58,409 nucleotides of DNA, from the NCBI GenBank assembly GCA_900472295.1, contig UCIA01000005.1, positions 68,791 to 127,199 of the forward strand, written 5' to 3'. Each line of letters starts with the position of its first letter. The stretch's first letter is position 1. This document shows positions 19,309-28,229 of this stretch, piece after piece. The notes under the pieces are model-generated. The model did no database searches. It had not been told where the DNA came from and saw only the letters and a program-made list of their open reading frames with translations. Made by a program: the position numbers and the translations under genes. The stretch comes from Hyphomicrobiales bacterium (GTDB lineage Bacteria; Pseudomonadota; Alphaproteobacteria; Rhizobiales; Rhizobiaceae).

Positions 19309-21381
19309 TTATTCTTCGCTCACATCCTGCACCCAGCTGCGCGGATGGCCGTCGACGCGGAACTGGAAGATGAAATAGGGCGGGATGCAGGTGCCCTTGC
19401 CGGGTTTGGCCTCGGCCAGATCGTCATAGCCGGCGGTGCAGATATAGTCCTCGCGGCAGGGATGTGCCTTGTCGCAGGCGCGCAGGCCGGCGGTCTTGGT
19501 GAATTCGCTGGTGCAGGATTTGTGGTGCTTGCCGGACGCGATGCAGTCGTTGAAGCCGGTCTTGGCGAGGCGGCCGCAAGTGGCTTCGTCCGGTAGCTTC
19601 TCGCAGCTCGCCTTGCGCAGCATGCCGCCGGGAAAGCCGCCGGTCTTCTGTTCGGGGTTGTCGTAGCGCTGGCGCGCCGCGCCATAGCCGGCGAGCTTGA
19701 TCGGCGGTTTCTTGTCGCGTGCCGGATCGATGGCGCAGGCTTTTGCCGTGGCCGGCGACAGGCGGCAATATTGGTCGCTGCCCCATTTCGACATCCTGAT
19801 CTCGCCGAATTCGACGGGATCGCCGACAGCGGTGCCCTTCTCGCTGACGCAGGTGCCGAATCCCGGATGGATGGCGCTTTCATGGACGCCGGCGCAGCGC
19901 AGGCCTTCGCCGCAGCTCCAGTCCTTGAAGCTTGCATCCTCGCCGCTGTAGCAGATCGAGCCCCAGCCATTGTAGAGATCGGTGCCTTTCAGCGCTGCCG
20001 CATATTTGGCATCCGGACGAGCGGCGAAGCCTCTGGTGAAGTCAGGATGGCCGCCGGCGGCGAAATCCTCGACGATGGCGCGGCGGCGCGGCAGGTCGGC
20101 GAAGAACACCGCGGAACCCGGCACGAAGACCGCGTTGCGACGCGGCTCGCTGGCAGGATCTGCGCCGGTATAGTGGAAGCCGGCAATACCGTGCGTCTGG
20201 TGGCAGCCGGTGCAGGTCATCTCGTTGAGACGCAAATTGAAACCGGCCACCGATTTGACGCTCTGCAGCGTGTTGCCCTTGGCGACATAGTCCTGCAGCG
20301 CCTTGTCGATATCGGCATCGTCCAGCAGTCCGTAGGCGATGTTGTTCTGCGACCTGGCCATGCCGCCGGGCGCGACCGAGACGGCCCTGGTCGCCAGGAA
20401 TTCGTCTGAGATGACCAACCGGCCGCGATCGAGGTCGTAGATGTTGCGGTCGGTGAGCAGCCATTTGGCGAAGGCCGGCCGGTCGGCCAGCACCACTTTG
20501 CGGTCAATCTGGTTCTCCATCTTCGATTCCTGGAAGGTCGAAGTCGCCGGATCCCATTTGAAAATTTTCAGGAGATATTCGGCGTGGCCGCCAAAGTCGC
20601 GCCGCGTCGAGGCAGAGAGGCGCAGAACCTGCATGTTGAGTTCGAGCCGCATGATCTGCGACGAGTTCAGCATGGCGTTGGACAGTGGACCCTCGTCGGA
20701 GAGCAGCCAGGCCGCCAGTTGCTCGGGAGGCAGATCCTTCTGACCGGCGGCGAGCCAGCGTTTGGCGATGTCGGCGCAGGATGAATCGTTGGCGCTCGGC
20801 AAATCCTTCGAGGCGCGTGCTTGCGCTTGCCTGGGCATGGCGTTGAAGACCAGGCTCATGGTCAGCGGCAGGCGCGACGAAATACGCTGCGCCGTTTTTC
20901 CCTTCGCCGGCTTTTCCGCCACCGAATAGTGGAAGCGGTAGATCAGCCTGATCTCGCCGCATTCGGTGTGGCCGAGATAGCCGCGGTCCATGCGGTTGAC
21001 GACGCCGGTCAGGTCGAGGGTCGAGCCGTCATCGTCGATGTATTTCGGGTTGAATTTCTGGCTGGTGTCCTTTGACTTGGCCATGGCCGCGACGTAGGGG
21101 TCGGGGCTGCCGGCGGGCTCATCGGCGATCTCCTGCTTGACGGCGTTGCGCACCGGGGTCAGCGCGCGCACCGAAAACAGGCCGCGATTGTCGACTTCGC
21201 GGGTGAGACCCAGAGCCGGTCCGAGCAGGCGGCTGATCGAAAGGCCACTGCGCTCAAGCGCCTGCAGCGTGTCGGGGTCGGTAACGGCGACGCTGGAATC
21301 GAGCGTCACGGCGCCGGCAGACCCGATGCCAAAACAGGTCAATGCCGTCAGCAACAGCAGGAATTGGCCGATCGTTCGCAA
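19309..21381 (-). CDS. Large exported mono-haem, Cys-rich protein
   Basis: A 690-residue exported protein of no family I recognise. Residues 1-25 are a signal peptide ending in AGAV. A single c-type haem motif CTGCH lies at residues 390-394. The last 200 residues are rich in Cys (at least 15), including EGLRCAG, CRLSP, SCEKLP, ATCGRL and HPCREDYIC, suggesting several disulfides in the periplasm or on the surface. The N-terminal half has the segment LTGVVNRMDRGYLGHTECGEIRLIYRFHY. It could be an electron-transfer protein or an enzyme with a haem cofactor. It is monocistronic between a small ORF and a divergent acetyltransferase. Confidence 0.8.
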   Translation of the reverse strand: MRTIGQFLLLLTALTCFGIGSAGAVTLDSSVAVTDPDTLQALERSGLSISRLLGPALGLTREVDNRGLFSVRALTPVRNAVKQEIADEPAGSPDPYVAAMAKSKDTSQKFNPKYIDDDGSTLDLTGVVNRMDRGYLGHTECGEIRLIYRFHYSVAEKPAKGKTAQRISSRLPLTMSLVFNAMPRQAQARASKDLPSANDSSCADIAKRWLAAGQKDLPPEQLAAWLLSDEGPLSNAMLNSSQIMRLELNMQVLRLSASTRRDFGGHAEYLLKIFKWDPATSTFQESKMENQIDRKVVLADRPAFAKWLLTDRNIYDLDRGRLVISDEFLATRAVSVAPGGMARSQNNIAYGLLDDADIDKALQDYVAKGNTLQSVKSVAGFNLRLNEMTCTGCHQTHGIAGFHYTGADPASEPRRNAVFVPGSAVFFADLPRRRAIVEDFAAGGHPDFTRGFAARPDAKYAAALKGTDLYNGWGSICYSGEDASFKDWSCGEGLRCAGVHESAIHPGFGTCVSEKGTAVGDPVEFGEIRMSKWGSDQYCRLSPATAKACAIDPARDKKPPIKLAGYGAARQRYDNPEQKTGGFPGGMLRKASCEKLPDEATCGRLAKTGFNDCIASGKHHKSCTSEFTKTAGLRACDKAHPCREDYICTAGYDDLAEAKPGKGTCIPPYFIFQFRVDGHPRSWVQDVSEE

Positions 21382-21500
21382 GCGCCCCTCGCTTCCGTGT
21401 TGAGCTCAACACTAACGGTCTTCGACGGTCTCGGCCATGGGGGCGATTGCAATGCCTCGCGAGCTTGGCCGCAAGAGGAGCGTGTGCTTCAATCGCAGGC

Positions 21501-21947
21501 ATGAGCGACACCATCGTCACCCTTCGCGACGTCACGGCGGACACAGTCGTTGCCGTCTGCGACCTCGAGACAAACGAAGACCAGAAGCATTTCGTCGCTC
21601 CCAATGCGTTGTCGATCGCACAGGCGCATTTTTCCCCGATAGCGCGCTTTCAGGCGGTCTTTGCCGGCGAAACTCCTGTCGGCTTCCTTATGTGGCGGCC
21701 GCAGGACGACGGCAGCGTCTGTTATCTCTGGAGGTTCATGATCGACAGACATCATCAGAACCGTGGATATGGGCGGGCGGCCTTGACCCTGTTGTTTGCC
21801 AGTGCCCGCAGCGATGGCTTCAAACGGATGCTGACGAGTTATGTGGTCGGCGATGCCGGGCCTCACGCGTTCTATATCAAGCTCGGCTTCAGGGACACGG
21901 GTGAAAGCCGGCCCAATGGCGAACGCCTTATGGATCTGGCGTTGTAG
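21501..21947 (+). CDS. GNAT-family N-acetyltransferase
   Basis: A 148-residue GNAT enzyme. The acetyl-CoA loop is visible as RFMIDRHHQNRGYGRAALTLLF (the R/Q-x-x-G-x-G/A pattern), followed by PHAFYIKLGFRDTGE, the usual C-terminal motif. The pattern resembles diamine/polyamine and PaiA-type acetyltransferases. The start at 21501 follows the short N-terminal strand expected for the fold; the frame is open further upstream but overlaps the promoter region of the divergent gene. Confidence 0.85.
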   Translation: MSDTIVTLRDVTADTVVAVCDLETNEDQKHFVAPNALSIAQAHFSPIARFQAVFAGETPVGFLMWRPQDDGSVCYLWRFMIDRHHQNRGYGRAALTLLFASARSDGFKRMLTSYVVGDAGPHAFYIKLGFRDTGESRPNGERLMDLAL

Positions 21948-22086
21948 TCGACCGCCGGGTGCATCGCCCTGAGACGGTCGAAAAATACTGTGACTTGGTG
22001 CAACCATTGGGATAATTGTTTGTTGGGTCGGACCTGGCCATGACATCGGCCGGGTCCACCGGAAATTTGCATCACGGGGAGTTGCC

Positions 22087-23016
22087 ATGCTCTGGAAGGG
22101 CCGCCGTCAGAGTGACAATGTCGAGGACGAGCGCAGCGACACCGGTGGTGGCGGGCTCGGTGGCGGGCCTGGCCAGTTCCGCGTCCCGATCGGCGGCCGC
22201 ACCGGTGGCGGCGGCAGCATCCTGCTCGTTATCCTGGTGGTGCTGGCCGGATGGTATTTCGGCTTCGATCCATCGCAGATCCTGGGCAGCGGCGACAGCG
22301 GCGGCGTGCTGCCCGGCGGCGGCGGCCAGATCACCGACAATAGCGGCGGCCAGGATGAAGGCGCGGGCACGCCTGCTTCCGACGAGATGAAGCAATTCGT
22401 GGCGACGGTATTGGCCGAGACCGAAGAGACCTGGACCGGCATCTTCCAGTCACAGGGCCTGACATACAAGGATCCGAAGCTGGTGCTTTTCAGCGGGCAA
22501 ATCCGCTCGGCCTGCGGCTCCGCCTCGACGGCAGCCGGACCATTTTATTGTCCCGGCGACCAAAAGGTCTATCTCGATACCACCTTCTTCCAGCAGCTCG
22601 ACCAGCAGTTCGGCGCTTCCGGCGATTTCGCCCAGGCCTATGTGATCGCGCATGAGGTCGGTCACCATGTGCAGAACCTCACCGGCATCCTGCCCAAGTT
22701 CAACCAGATGCGGCAGTCCATGGGCGAGGCGGAAGCCAACCAGATGTCGGTGCGCATCGAGCTGCAGGCCGACTGCTTCGCCGGCGTGTGGGCACACTTC
22801 ACCGCGCAGAAGGGCCTTCTGGAACAGGGCGACATCGAAGAGGCGCTGAACGCCGCCAAGCAGATCGGCGACGACACGCTGCAGAAGAAGATGCAGGGTT
22901 ACGTTGTGCCGGAAAGCTTCAACCACGGCACGTCGCAGCAGCGGCAGACCTGGCTGGCGCGCGGCTACAAGAGCGGCAAGCTGTCGGATTGCAATACGCT
23001 GACGGGCCCGATTTAA
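22087..23016 (+). CDS. ypfJ: YpfJ-type neutral zinc metallopeptidase
   Basis: A 309-residue membrane-anchored metallopeptidase. A Gly-rich N-terminus precedes one membrane span (about residues 44-60). The catalytic site is HEVGHH in VIAHEVGHHVQNLTG, with downstream ELQADCFAGVWAH supplying the third zinc ligand Glu. The ending TWLARGYKSGKLSDCNTL matches the family. Active site is expected in the periplasm. The physiological substrate is unknown. Confidence 0.9.
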   Translation: MLWKGRRQSDNVEDERSDTGGGGLGGGPGQFRVPIGGRTGGGGSILLVILVVLAGWYFGFDPSQILGSGDSGGVLPGGGGQITDNSGGQDEGAGTPASDEMKQFVATVLAETEETWTGIFQSQGLTYKDPKLVLFSGQIRSACGSASTAAGPFYCPGDQKVYLDTTFFQQLDQQFGASGDFAQAYVIAHEVGHHVQNLTGILPKFNQMRQSMGEAEANQMSVRIELQADCFAGVWAHFTAQKGLLEQGDIEEALNAAKQIGDDTLQKKMQGYVVPESFNHGTSQQRQTWLARGYKSGKLSDCNTLTGPI

Positions 23017-23095
23017 GCGTTCCCGGCACTCCAGCCGACACGGTTGAAAGCGCATCCGCCGAAAGGCCGATTGATCATCGGCAACAGATGTCAGC

Positions 23096-23120
23096 AGGAG
23101 AACGCCTGAAGCGTTCTCCT
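23096..23120 (+). terminator. Hairpin after the metallopeptidase gene
   Basis: AGGAGAACGC (23096-23105) and GCGTTCTCCT (23111-23120) form a perfect 10-bp stem with a 5-base loop, followed by ATTGTTCC. The short U content makes termination possible but not certain. Confidence 0.5.
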
Positions 23121-23190
23121 ATTGTTCCAGAATGACGCCTCGCTTATAACGAGCGCCCGCCCAAGGGCGGACCAGGGAGCAGACGCCATC

Positions 23191-24450
23191 ATGATCGACC
23201 CGAAAACCGCCAGGCGGGGCCTTGCGCTCGTCTTCACCACGCTGTTGCTCGACATTATCGGCTTCGGCATGATCATGCCGGTGTTGCCGGCCTTTCTGAG
23301 AGAATTGAGCGGCGTCGGCATCAGCGAAGCGGCGATCGAGGGCGGCTGGCTGTTCTTCGTCTATGCCGCGATGCAGTTCGTCTTCGCGCCGATCATGGGC
23401 GGATTGAGCGACCGTTTCGGGCGACGGCCGATCCTGCTTGCCTCCGTGCTCACCTTCTCCATCGACAATCTGATCTGCGCCATTGCCTGGTCCTATCCGA
23501 TGCTGTTCATCGGCCGCGTGCTGGCCGGCATTTCGGGCGCCAGCTACTCCACGACTTCGGCCTTCATCGCCGACATCTCGAATGACGAGAACCGGGCGAA
23601 GAATTTCGGCCTGCTCGGCATCGCCTTTGGCGTCGGCTTCGTCATCGGACCGGTGCTGGGCGGGCTGCTCGGCACGTTCGGGCCGCGGGTGCCGTTCTAT
23701 TTCGCCGCCGGGCTTGCCTTCGTGAACTTCTTCATCGCGCTGTTCTTCCTGCCTGAAACGCTCGATGAAAAGCATCGCCGCCGCTTTGAATGGAAACGCG
23801 CCAATCCGGTCGGCACGCTCATGCAGATGCGCCAATACCAGGGCATTGGCTGGATCGGGCTTGCCTTCTTCCTGATGACGCTCGGCCATATGATGTATCC
23901 GGCGGTGTGGTCGTTCGTCTCCAACTACCGCTATGGCTGGAGCGAGCAGCAGATCGGCTTCTCGCTTGGCGCCTTCGGCCTGTGCGGGGCGATCGTCATG
24001 GCGACGGTGCTGCCGCGCGTGATCCCAAAACTTGGCGAGTGGAGGACGGCGGTGATCGGCCTGACATTCACGGCGGCCAGCGCTTTCGGCTATGCCTTCG
24101 CCTCGCAAGGCTGGATGATCTATGCGGTGATCGTCGTCGGCTGCCTCGAAGCATTGGCCGATCCGCCGCTGAGAAGCCTCGCCGCCGCCAAGGTGCCGCC
24201 TTCGGCGCAAGGCGAATTGCAGGGCGCGATGACGTCGATCTTCTCGATCACCTCGATCATCACGCCACTGCTCTACACCTGGGTCTTCTCCTGGTTCACC
24301 GGGCCGAACGCGCCGGTGGTGTTTGGTGGTGCGCCCTATCTTGTGGGCGCGATTTTTCTCACGCTGGCGCTCATCGTCTTCGTCACTAAAGTGGCGAGGC
24401 CGGCAGCCAGAGTTGCGGCGAGCACCGTGGAAGATGGAGCACAGATATGA
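23191..24450 (+). CDS. Tet-type (TCR) MFS efflux pump
   Basis: A 419-residue 12-span MFS protein of the TetA/TCR group. The first span [23 protein letters not shown] and the loop [14 protein letters not shown] (motif A) are characteristic. These pumps exchange a drug (tetracycline in TetA) for protons; many rhizobial copies have no known drug. ATG 23191 is chosen after GGGAGC. The stop overlaps the next ATG by four bases (ATGA), so pump and reductase are one operon. Confidence 0.9.
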   Translation: MIDPKTARRGLALVFTTLLLDIIGFGMIMPVLPAFLRELSGVGISEAAIEGGWLFFVYAAMQFVFAPIMGGLSDRFGRRPILLASVLTFSIDNLICAIAWSYPMLFIGRVLAGISGASYSTTSAFIADISNDENRAKNFGLLGIAFGVGFVIGPVLGGLLGTFGPRVPFYFAAGLAFVNFFIALFFLPETLDEKHRRRFEWKRANPVGTLMQMRQYQGIGWIGLAFFLMTLGHMMYPAVWSFVSNYRYGWSEQQIGFSLGAFGLCGAIVMATVLPRVIPKLGEWRTAVIGLTFTAASAFGYAFASQGWMIYAVIVVGCLEALADPPLRSLAAAKVPPSAQGELQGAMTSIFSITSIITPLLYTWVFSWFTGPNAPVVFGGAPYLVGAIFLTLALIVFVTKVARPAARVAASTVEDGAQI

Positions 24451-25367
24451 GCCATGACAGCCGCATTGCGTTGACCACGGACGGCGTGTCGCTGTCGCGG
24501 CTGGTCTTCGGCGCCTGGCGCTTGCTCGACACCACCGCCCGGCCGGATGCCGATCAGGTCGCACGGTTGATCGGCTCGGCGGTTGACCTCGGCCTGACCA
24601 GCTTCGACCATGCCGACATCTACGGAAACTACGAGGTCGAAGCGGCCTTCGGCGCCGGGCTGTCGCGGTGGAAGGGCAAGCGCGACAGCATCGAGCTGAT
24701 TTCGAAATGCGACATCATGCTGGCATCCGGCAACCGGCCGCAAAACCGGCTGAAGCACTACGACACCAGTGCGGGCCATATCGTCGCCTCGGTCGACCGT
24801 TCGCTCGCCAATCTCGGCACCGACTATCTCGACCTGCTGCTGCTGCACCGACCCGATCCGCTGATGAATGCCGAAGAGACGGCGGCGGCTCTTGTCGGTC
24901 TGGTCAATTCGGGCAAGGTGAGGGCGGTCGGCGTTTCCAATTTCACGCCGTCGCAGTTCGATCTTCTGGCCTCGCGGCTGCCATTTGCCTTGGCCACCAA
25001 CCAGATCGAAATGTCGGTGCTGAAAACCAATGCGCTGAGCGATGGCAGCCTCGATCACGCGCAAAGGCTTGGCTATACGCCGATGATCTGGTCGCCGCTC
25101 GGCGGCGGCTCGCTTTTCACAGGCAAGGAAGGGCGCGAGGCGCGGGTGCGGGCAGCGCTTGCAAGCGTTGCAGCCGAAACCGGCGTCGGCGATCTTGCCG
25201 CAATCGCCATCGCTTGGCTGTTGCGCCATCCGGCCCGCCTGGTGCCGGTGCTGGGCACGATGAGGCCGGAGCGGCTGGCGGCCATGGTCAAGGCGCTGGA
25301 GATAAACCTCGACCGCCAGCAATGGTTCGCCATTCTGGAAGCCAGCGAAGGCCGGCCGGTGGCGTAG
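24447..25367 (+). CDS. Aldo/keto reductase (YdhF type)
   Basis: A 306-residue AKR-fold oxidoreductase. Catalytic tetrad positions are visible: Asp and Tyr in FDHADIYGNYEVEAAFG, Lys in ELISKCDI and His in LLLLHRPDPLMN. The C-terminal LVPVLGTMRPERL binds NADP. It is close to E. coli YdhF. The start overlaps the stop of the Tet-type pump, suggesting detoxification of a carbonyl compound linked with export. Confidence 0.9.
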   Translation: MSHDSRIALTTDGVSLSRLVFGAWRLLDTTARPDADQVARLIGSAVDLGLTSFDHADIYGNYEVEAAFGAGLSRWKGKRDSIELISKCDIMLASGNRPQNRLKHYDTSAGHIVASVDRSLANLGTDYLDLLLLHRPDPLMNAEETAAALVGLVNSGKVRAVGVSNFTPSQFDLLASRLPFALATNQIEMSVLKTNALSDGSLDHAQRLGYTPMIWSPLGGGSLFTGKEGREARVRAALASVAAETGVGDLAAIAIAWLLRHPARLVPVLGTMRPERLAAMVKALEINLDRQQWFAILEASEGRPVA

Positions 25368-25371
25368 TCGA

Positions 25372-25755
25372 CTAGGCTTCGATCCATTCGGCAGGGATAT
25401 CCAACGCCTTCGTCAGCATGGCGCTGGTCTGCGCCGACGGCTTGCGACGATTGGATTCAAGATCCGACAGAAAACCCTGACTGACACCGATCGCATCAGC
25501 CAATTCGGCTTGCGTGAGCTTGCGCCAGTTGCGTAACGCCTTGAGCCGGCTGGAGCCTCGCAAAATATCCATGGTCACGTCGGCAGGCAGGGCTTTCTCT
25601 GTTTTGAGCTCGGCCTTGCGCCCATCGTAGATCGCCACATCCGCAGCGTCTTCGGCGGCCTCCTCGGCGGCATGCAGCAATGCCTCGTAGTCGGCCTTCG
25701 GGATGACGACCAGCTCTTCCCCGGTTGAAGTCTTTATGATTTGCGGAGCGTTCAT
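25372..25755 (-). CDS. Xre-family antitoxin
   Basis: A 127-residue protein with an N-terminal arm (EELVVIPKADYEALLHAAEEA), like the toxin-binding segment of many antitoxins, and a C-terminal Xre helix-turn-helix (RNWRKLTQAELADAIGVSQGFLSDLESNRRKPSAQTSAMLTKAL). It is the second gene of a toxin-antitoxin pair, 11 bases after the RelE/ParE-like gene. It is expected to neutralise the toxin and to repress the shared promoter through ATCGC half-sites. Confidence 0.88.
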   Translation of the reverse strand: MNAPQIIKTSTGEELVVIPKADYEALLHAAEEAAEDAADVAIYDGRKAELKTEKALPADVTMDILRGSSRLKALRNWRKLTQAELADAIGVSQGFLSDLESNRRKPSAQTSAMLTKALDIPAEWIEA

Positions 25756-25766
25756 GATGTCCTGTC

Positions 25767-26018
25767 CTATGGCCGGCTGTAGGTCGTCGTTTCGCGCTTG
25801 CCGATGTAGATCGCGAGGATTGTGGTGCGATCCTCATCGAAGATGACGCGGTAGCGACCGATCCGAAGTCTGTAACCGTCCCGGCCGGCAAGACGTTTTA
25901 CATCTCCACGCCCGCTGATGGCATAAGTGATCAAACCTTCGGAGATATGCTCGCGGACATCTGCCGGCAGATTATCGAGATCGCGAGCTGCCGACACCGA
26001 GAGGATGATCGTCTTCAC
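25767..26018 (-). CDS. RelE/ParE-family toxin
   Basis: An 83-residue toxin of the RelE/ParE fold. The pattern DLDNLPADVREHISEGL, then DVKRLAGRDGYRLRIGRYRVIFDEDRTTILAIYIGKRETTTY, is the compact family signature with the LRIGRYRVIF strand. RelE types cut mRNA on the ribosome and ParE types poison gyrase; these cannot be told apart by eye. Gene order is toxin first, as in higBA and related modules. Confidence 0.9.
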   Translation of the reverse strand: MKTIILSVSAARDLDNLPADVREHISEGLITYAISGRGDVKRLAGRDGYRLRIGRYRVIFDEDRTTILAIYIGKRETTTYSRP

Positions 26019-26025
26019 AACCAGT

Positions 26026-26068
26026 AATATCGCAGATTTATCGCTTTGTGTTAAGCGATATTATCGCT
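26026..26068 (-). promoter_or_regulatory. Operator of the RelE-Xre module
   Basis: Four ATCGC half-sites lie just upstream of the toxin start. TATCGCTT (26039-26046) and AAGCGATA (26053-26060) are perfect inverses, overlapping AGCGAT-ATT-ATCGCT (26054-26068); a fourth half-site is at 26027-26033. The spacing fits cooperative binding of the Xre antitoxin and autorepression. Confidence 0.7.
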
Positions 26069-26082
26069 GCTACCTCGAAGGA

Positions 26083-27300
26083 TCAGGCCCGCTCGGCCAG
26101 CAATTCCTCGCCGCGCTTTTCGCGGATCAAATTGACGAAGCGGCGGAACAGATAGTGCGAATCCTGCGGGCCGGGCGAGGCCTCGGGATGGTGCTGGACC
26201 GAGAACACCGGGCGGCCGGTCAGCGCGATGCCGCAGTTCGAGCCGTCGAACAGCGAGACATGGGTTTCCTCGACGCCCTCGGGCAGGGAGTCGGCATCGA
26301 CGGCAAAACCATGGTTCATCGAGACGATCTCGACCTTGCCTGTGGTGTGATCCTTGACCGGGTGGTTGGCGCCGTGATGGCCCTGGTGCATCTTGGCGGT
26401 TTTGCCGCCGAGCGCCAGCGCCAGCATCTGGTGGCCAAGGCAGATGCCGAACACCGGAATGTCGGTCTTGAGCAGATCCTGGATCACCGGCACGGCATAG
26501 CCGCCGGTGGCTTCCGGATCGCCCGGGCCGTTGGAGAGGAAGATGCCGTCCGGCTGCATGGCGAGAATCTCTTCCGAGCCGGTGCTGGCGGGAACCACGG
26601 TGACCTTGGCGCCGAGACCGGCGAGCAGGCGAAGGATATTGCGCTTGACGCCGTAGTCTATTGCAACGACGTGCATGGACGGCTCGGCCTGTTCGCCAAA
26701 ACCTTCGTTCCACACCCAGGGCGTTTCGCGCCAGACCGAGGACTGGCCGGATGTCACTTCCTTGGCGAGATCGAGCCCGATCAGGCCCGACCAGGCGGCG
26801 GCGCGGCGCTTCAAATCGTCGAGGTCGAAGACGCCGTCGGGCGCGTGCGCGATGACGGCATTGGGCATGCCCTTTTCGCGGATCAGCGCGGTGAGCGCGC
26901 GGGTGTCGATGCCGGAGAGCGCGACGATGCCGCGCTTCTTCAGCCACTGGTCGAGCCCGGTGCCGGCACGGTAGTTGGACGGGTTGGTGACATCGGCCTT
27001 GAACACGGCGCCGACGGCGCCGGCACGCGCGACCGGATTGAGGTCTTCGATGTCCTCGTCATTGGTGCCGATATTGCCGATATGCGGGAAAGTGAAGGTG
27101 ACGATCTGGCCGGCATAGGACGGGTCGGTGAGGATTTCCTGGTAGCCGGTGAGCGCGGTGTTGAAGCAGACTTCGGCAACGGCGGAGCCGGTGGCGCCCA
27201 GCCCCCGACCCTCGATGACGGTGCCGTCGGCCAGCACCAGAAGGGCGGTCGGCTTTTCTGTTGCCCAAAAGGGGGTCAACGAAGGCGTCATCTCGGCCAT
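26083..27300 (-). CDS. carA: Carbamoyl-phosphate synthase small subunit
   Basis: A 405-residue glutamine amidotransferase subunit that releases ammonia from glutamine and passes it to CarB. The N-terminal CarA domain carries FNTALTGYQEILTDPSYAGQI and FPHIGNIGTND. The class-I amidotransferase domain has the nucleophile Cys in FGICLGHQMLALALGG and the catalytic His/Glu pair in VQHHPEASPGPQD. ATG 27300 follows GGAGCGCC; an earlier start at 27342 is less likely. carB lies about 18 kb away in this window. The toxin-antitoxin module sits directly downstream. Confidence 0.97.
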   Translation of the reverse strand: MAEMTPSLTPFWATEKPTALLVLADGTVIEGRGLGATGSAVAEVCFNTALTGYQEILTDPSYAGQIVTFTFPHIGNIGTNDEDIEDLNPVARAGAVGAVFKADVTNPSNYRAGTGLDQWLKKRGIVALSGIDTRALTALIREKGMPNAVIAHAPDGVFDLDDLKRRAAAWSGLIGLDLAKEVTSGQSSVWRETPWVWNEGFGEQAEPSMHVVAIDYGVKRNILRLLAGLGAKVTVVPASTGSEEILAMQPDGIFLSNGPGDPEATGGYAVPVIQDLLKTDIPVFGICLGHQMLALALGGKTAKMHQGHHGANHPVKDHTTGKVEIVSMNHGFAVDADSLPEGVEETHVSLFDGSNCGIALTGRPVFSVQHHPEASPGPQDSHYLFRRFVNLIREKRGEELLAERA

Positions 27301-27558
27301 GGCGGCGCTCCTGTCAGGTTGCGCGCTGTGATGGCGGGCCATCTGCGCAGCAAACGGCGCGGCCGATCTCTCGAGCCTGCGCGCTTCAATTCGATGTCTT
27401 ATGCAAGGCCGAGTACATAGGGGAAGGCGCCAGAGCGGTCAATGATGCCGTGCCAAAACCACGGGCATTTGTTTCGTCGAACGATATCAGGGACTTGGCG
27501 CGTTTGCTTTGCGGGGTCGCCGCGGTTATTGTCCGCGCCGTTCGAAGGAGACAGCATC

Positions 27559-28008
27559 ATGCGCGCGAAAATCGCCGAATCCCTGAAGAGCGCGATGAAG
27601 GCGCAGGACAAGCATCGTCTGCCGACGCTCAGGCTCATCCAGGCCGCCATCCACGACCGCGACATCGCCAATCGCGGCTCGGCCAAGGACCCCGCCAGCG
27701 ATGAGGAAATCCTGCAGATCCTGGCCAAGATGGTGAAGCAGCGCGAGGAATCGGCCAAGGCGTTCGAGGACGGCAAGCGGCCGGAACTGGCGGCGCAGGA
27801 GCGCGGCGAGATGGAGATCATCCGTGGCTTCCTGCCGACGCAGCTGGACGACGCCGCGGTAGCGGCTGCCGCGCGCGAAGCAATAGCCGCCACGGGCGCG
27901 ACCAGCCAGAAGGACATGGGCAAGGTGATCGCCGCGCTGAAGCAGAAATATGCCGGCCAGATGGATTTCGGCAAGGCCAGCGGCATCGTCAAAAGCCTGC
28001 TGCAGTAG
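27559..28008 (+). CDS. yqeY: GatB/YqeY domain protein
   Basis: A 149-residue YqeY-type protein, related to the C-terminal domain of the amidotransferase subunit GatB that binds tRNA. Visible: the start MRAKIAESLKSAMKAQDKHRLPTLRLIQAAI, MVKQREESAKAFEDGKRPELAAQE and MGKVIAALKQKYAGQMDFGKAS. The precise role is unknown. ATG 27559 follows GAAGGAGACAGC. It is divergent from carA; in rhizobia it usually precedes dnaG, from which it is separated here by an accessory block. Confidence 0.92.
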   Translation: MRAKIAESLKSAMKAQDKHRLPTLRLIQAAIHDRDIANRGSAKDPASDEEILQILAKMVKQREESAKAFEDGKRPELAAQERGEMEIIRGFLPTQLDDAAVAAAAREAIAATGATSQKDMGKVIAALKQKYAGQMDFGKASGIVKSLLQ

Positions 28009-28229
28009 GGATTTCGGTCGCCTTTCAGCACATGCTGAAGCGCCTTCGGATGTCGATCGTATTTTCGATCGGCAACGATTCCGCTACAATCTGATTCTGG
28101 CGCGCCCACGCCTCCTCCCTCCATTGGGGAAGCATTGTTCATGCGGGGCCAAGCGGATCACCGAACCGACTGTTCGAGCACCAGGCATAAGGAGGGGTTG
28201 CGAAGATTGCTCGCGATGGGAGGTTTTCG

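Noticed and set aside
23119..24564. A 481-codon open frame opposite the Tet-type pump
   Set aside because: Charged low-complexity product, antisense to a clear 12-span MFS gene.
28009..28229. Coding region between yqeY and the DnaB-like gene
   Set aside because: Only short frames without ribosome sites or conserved features; taken as promoter and leader sequence.
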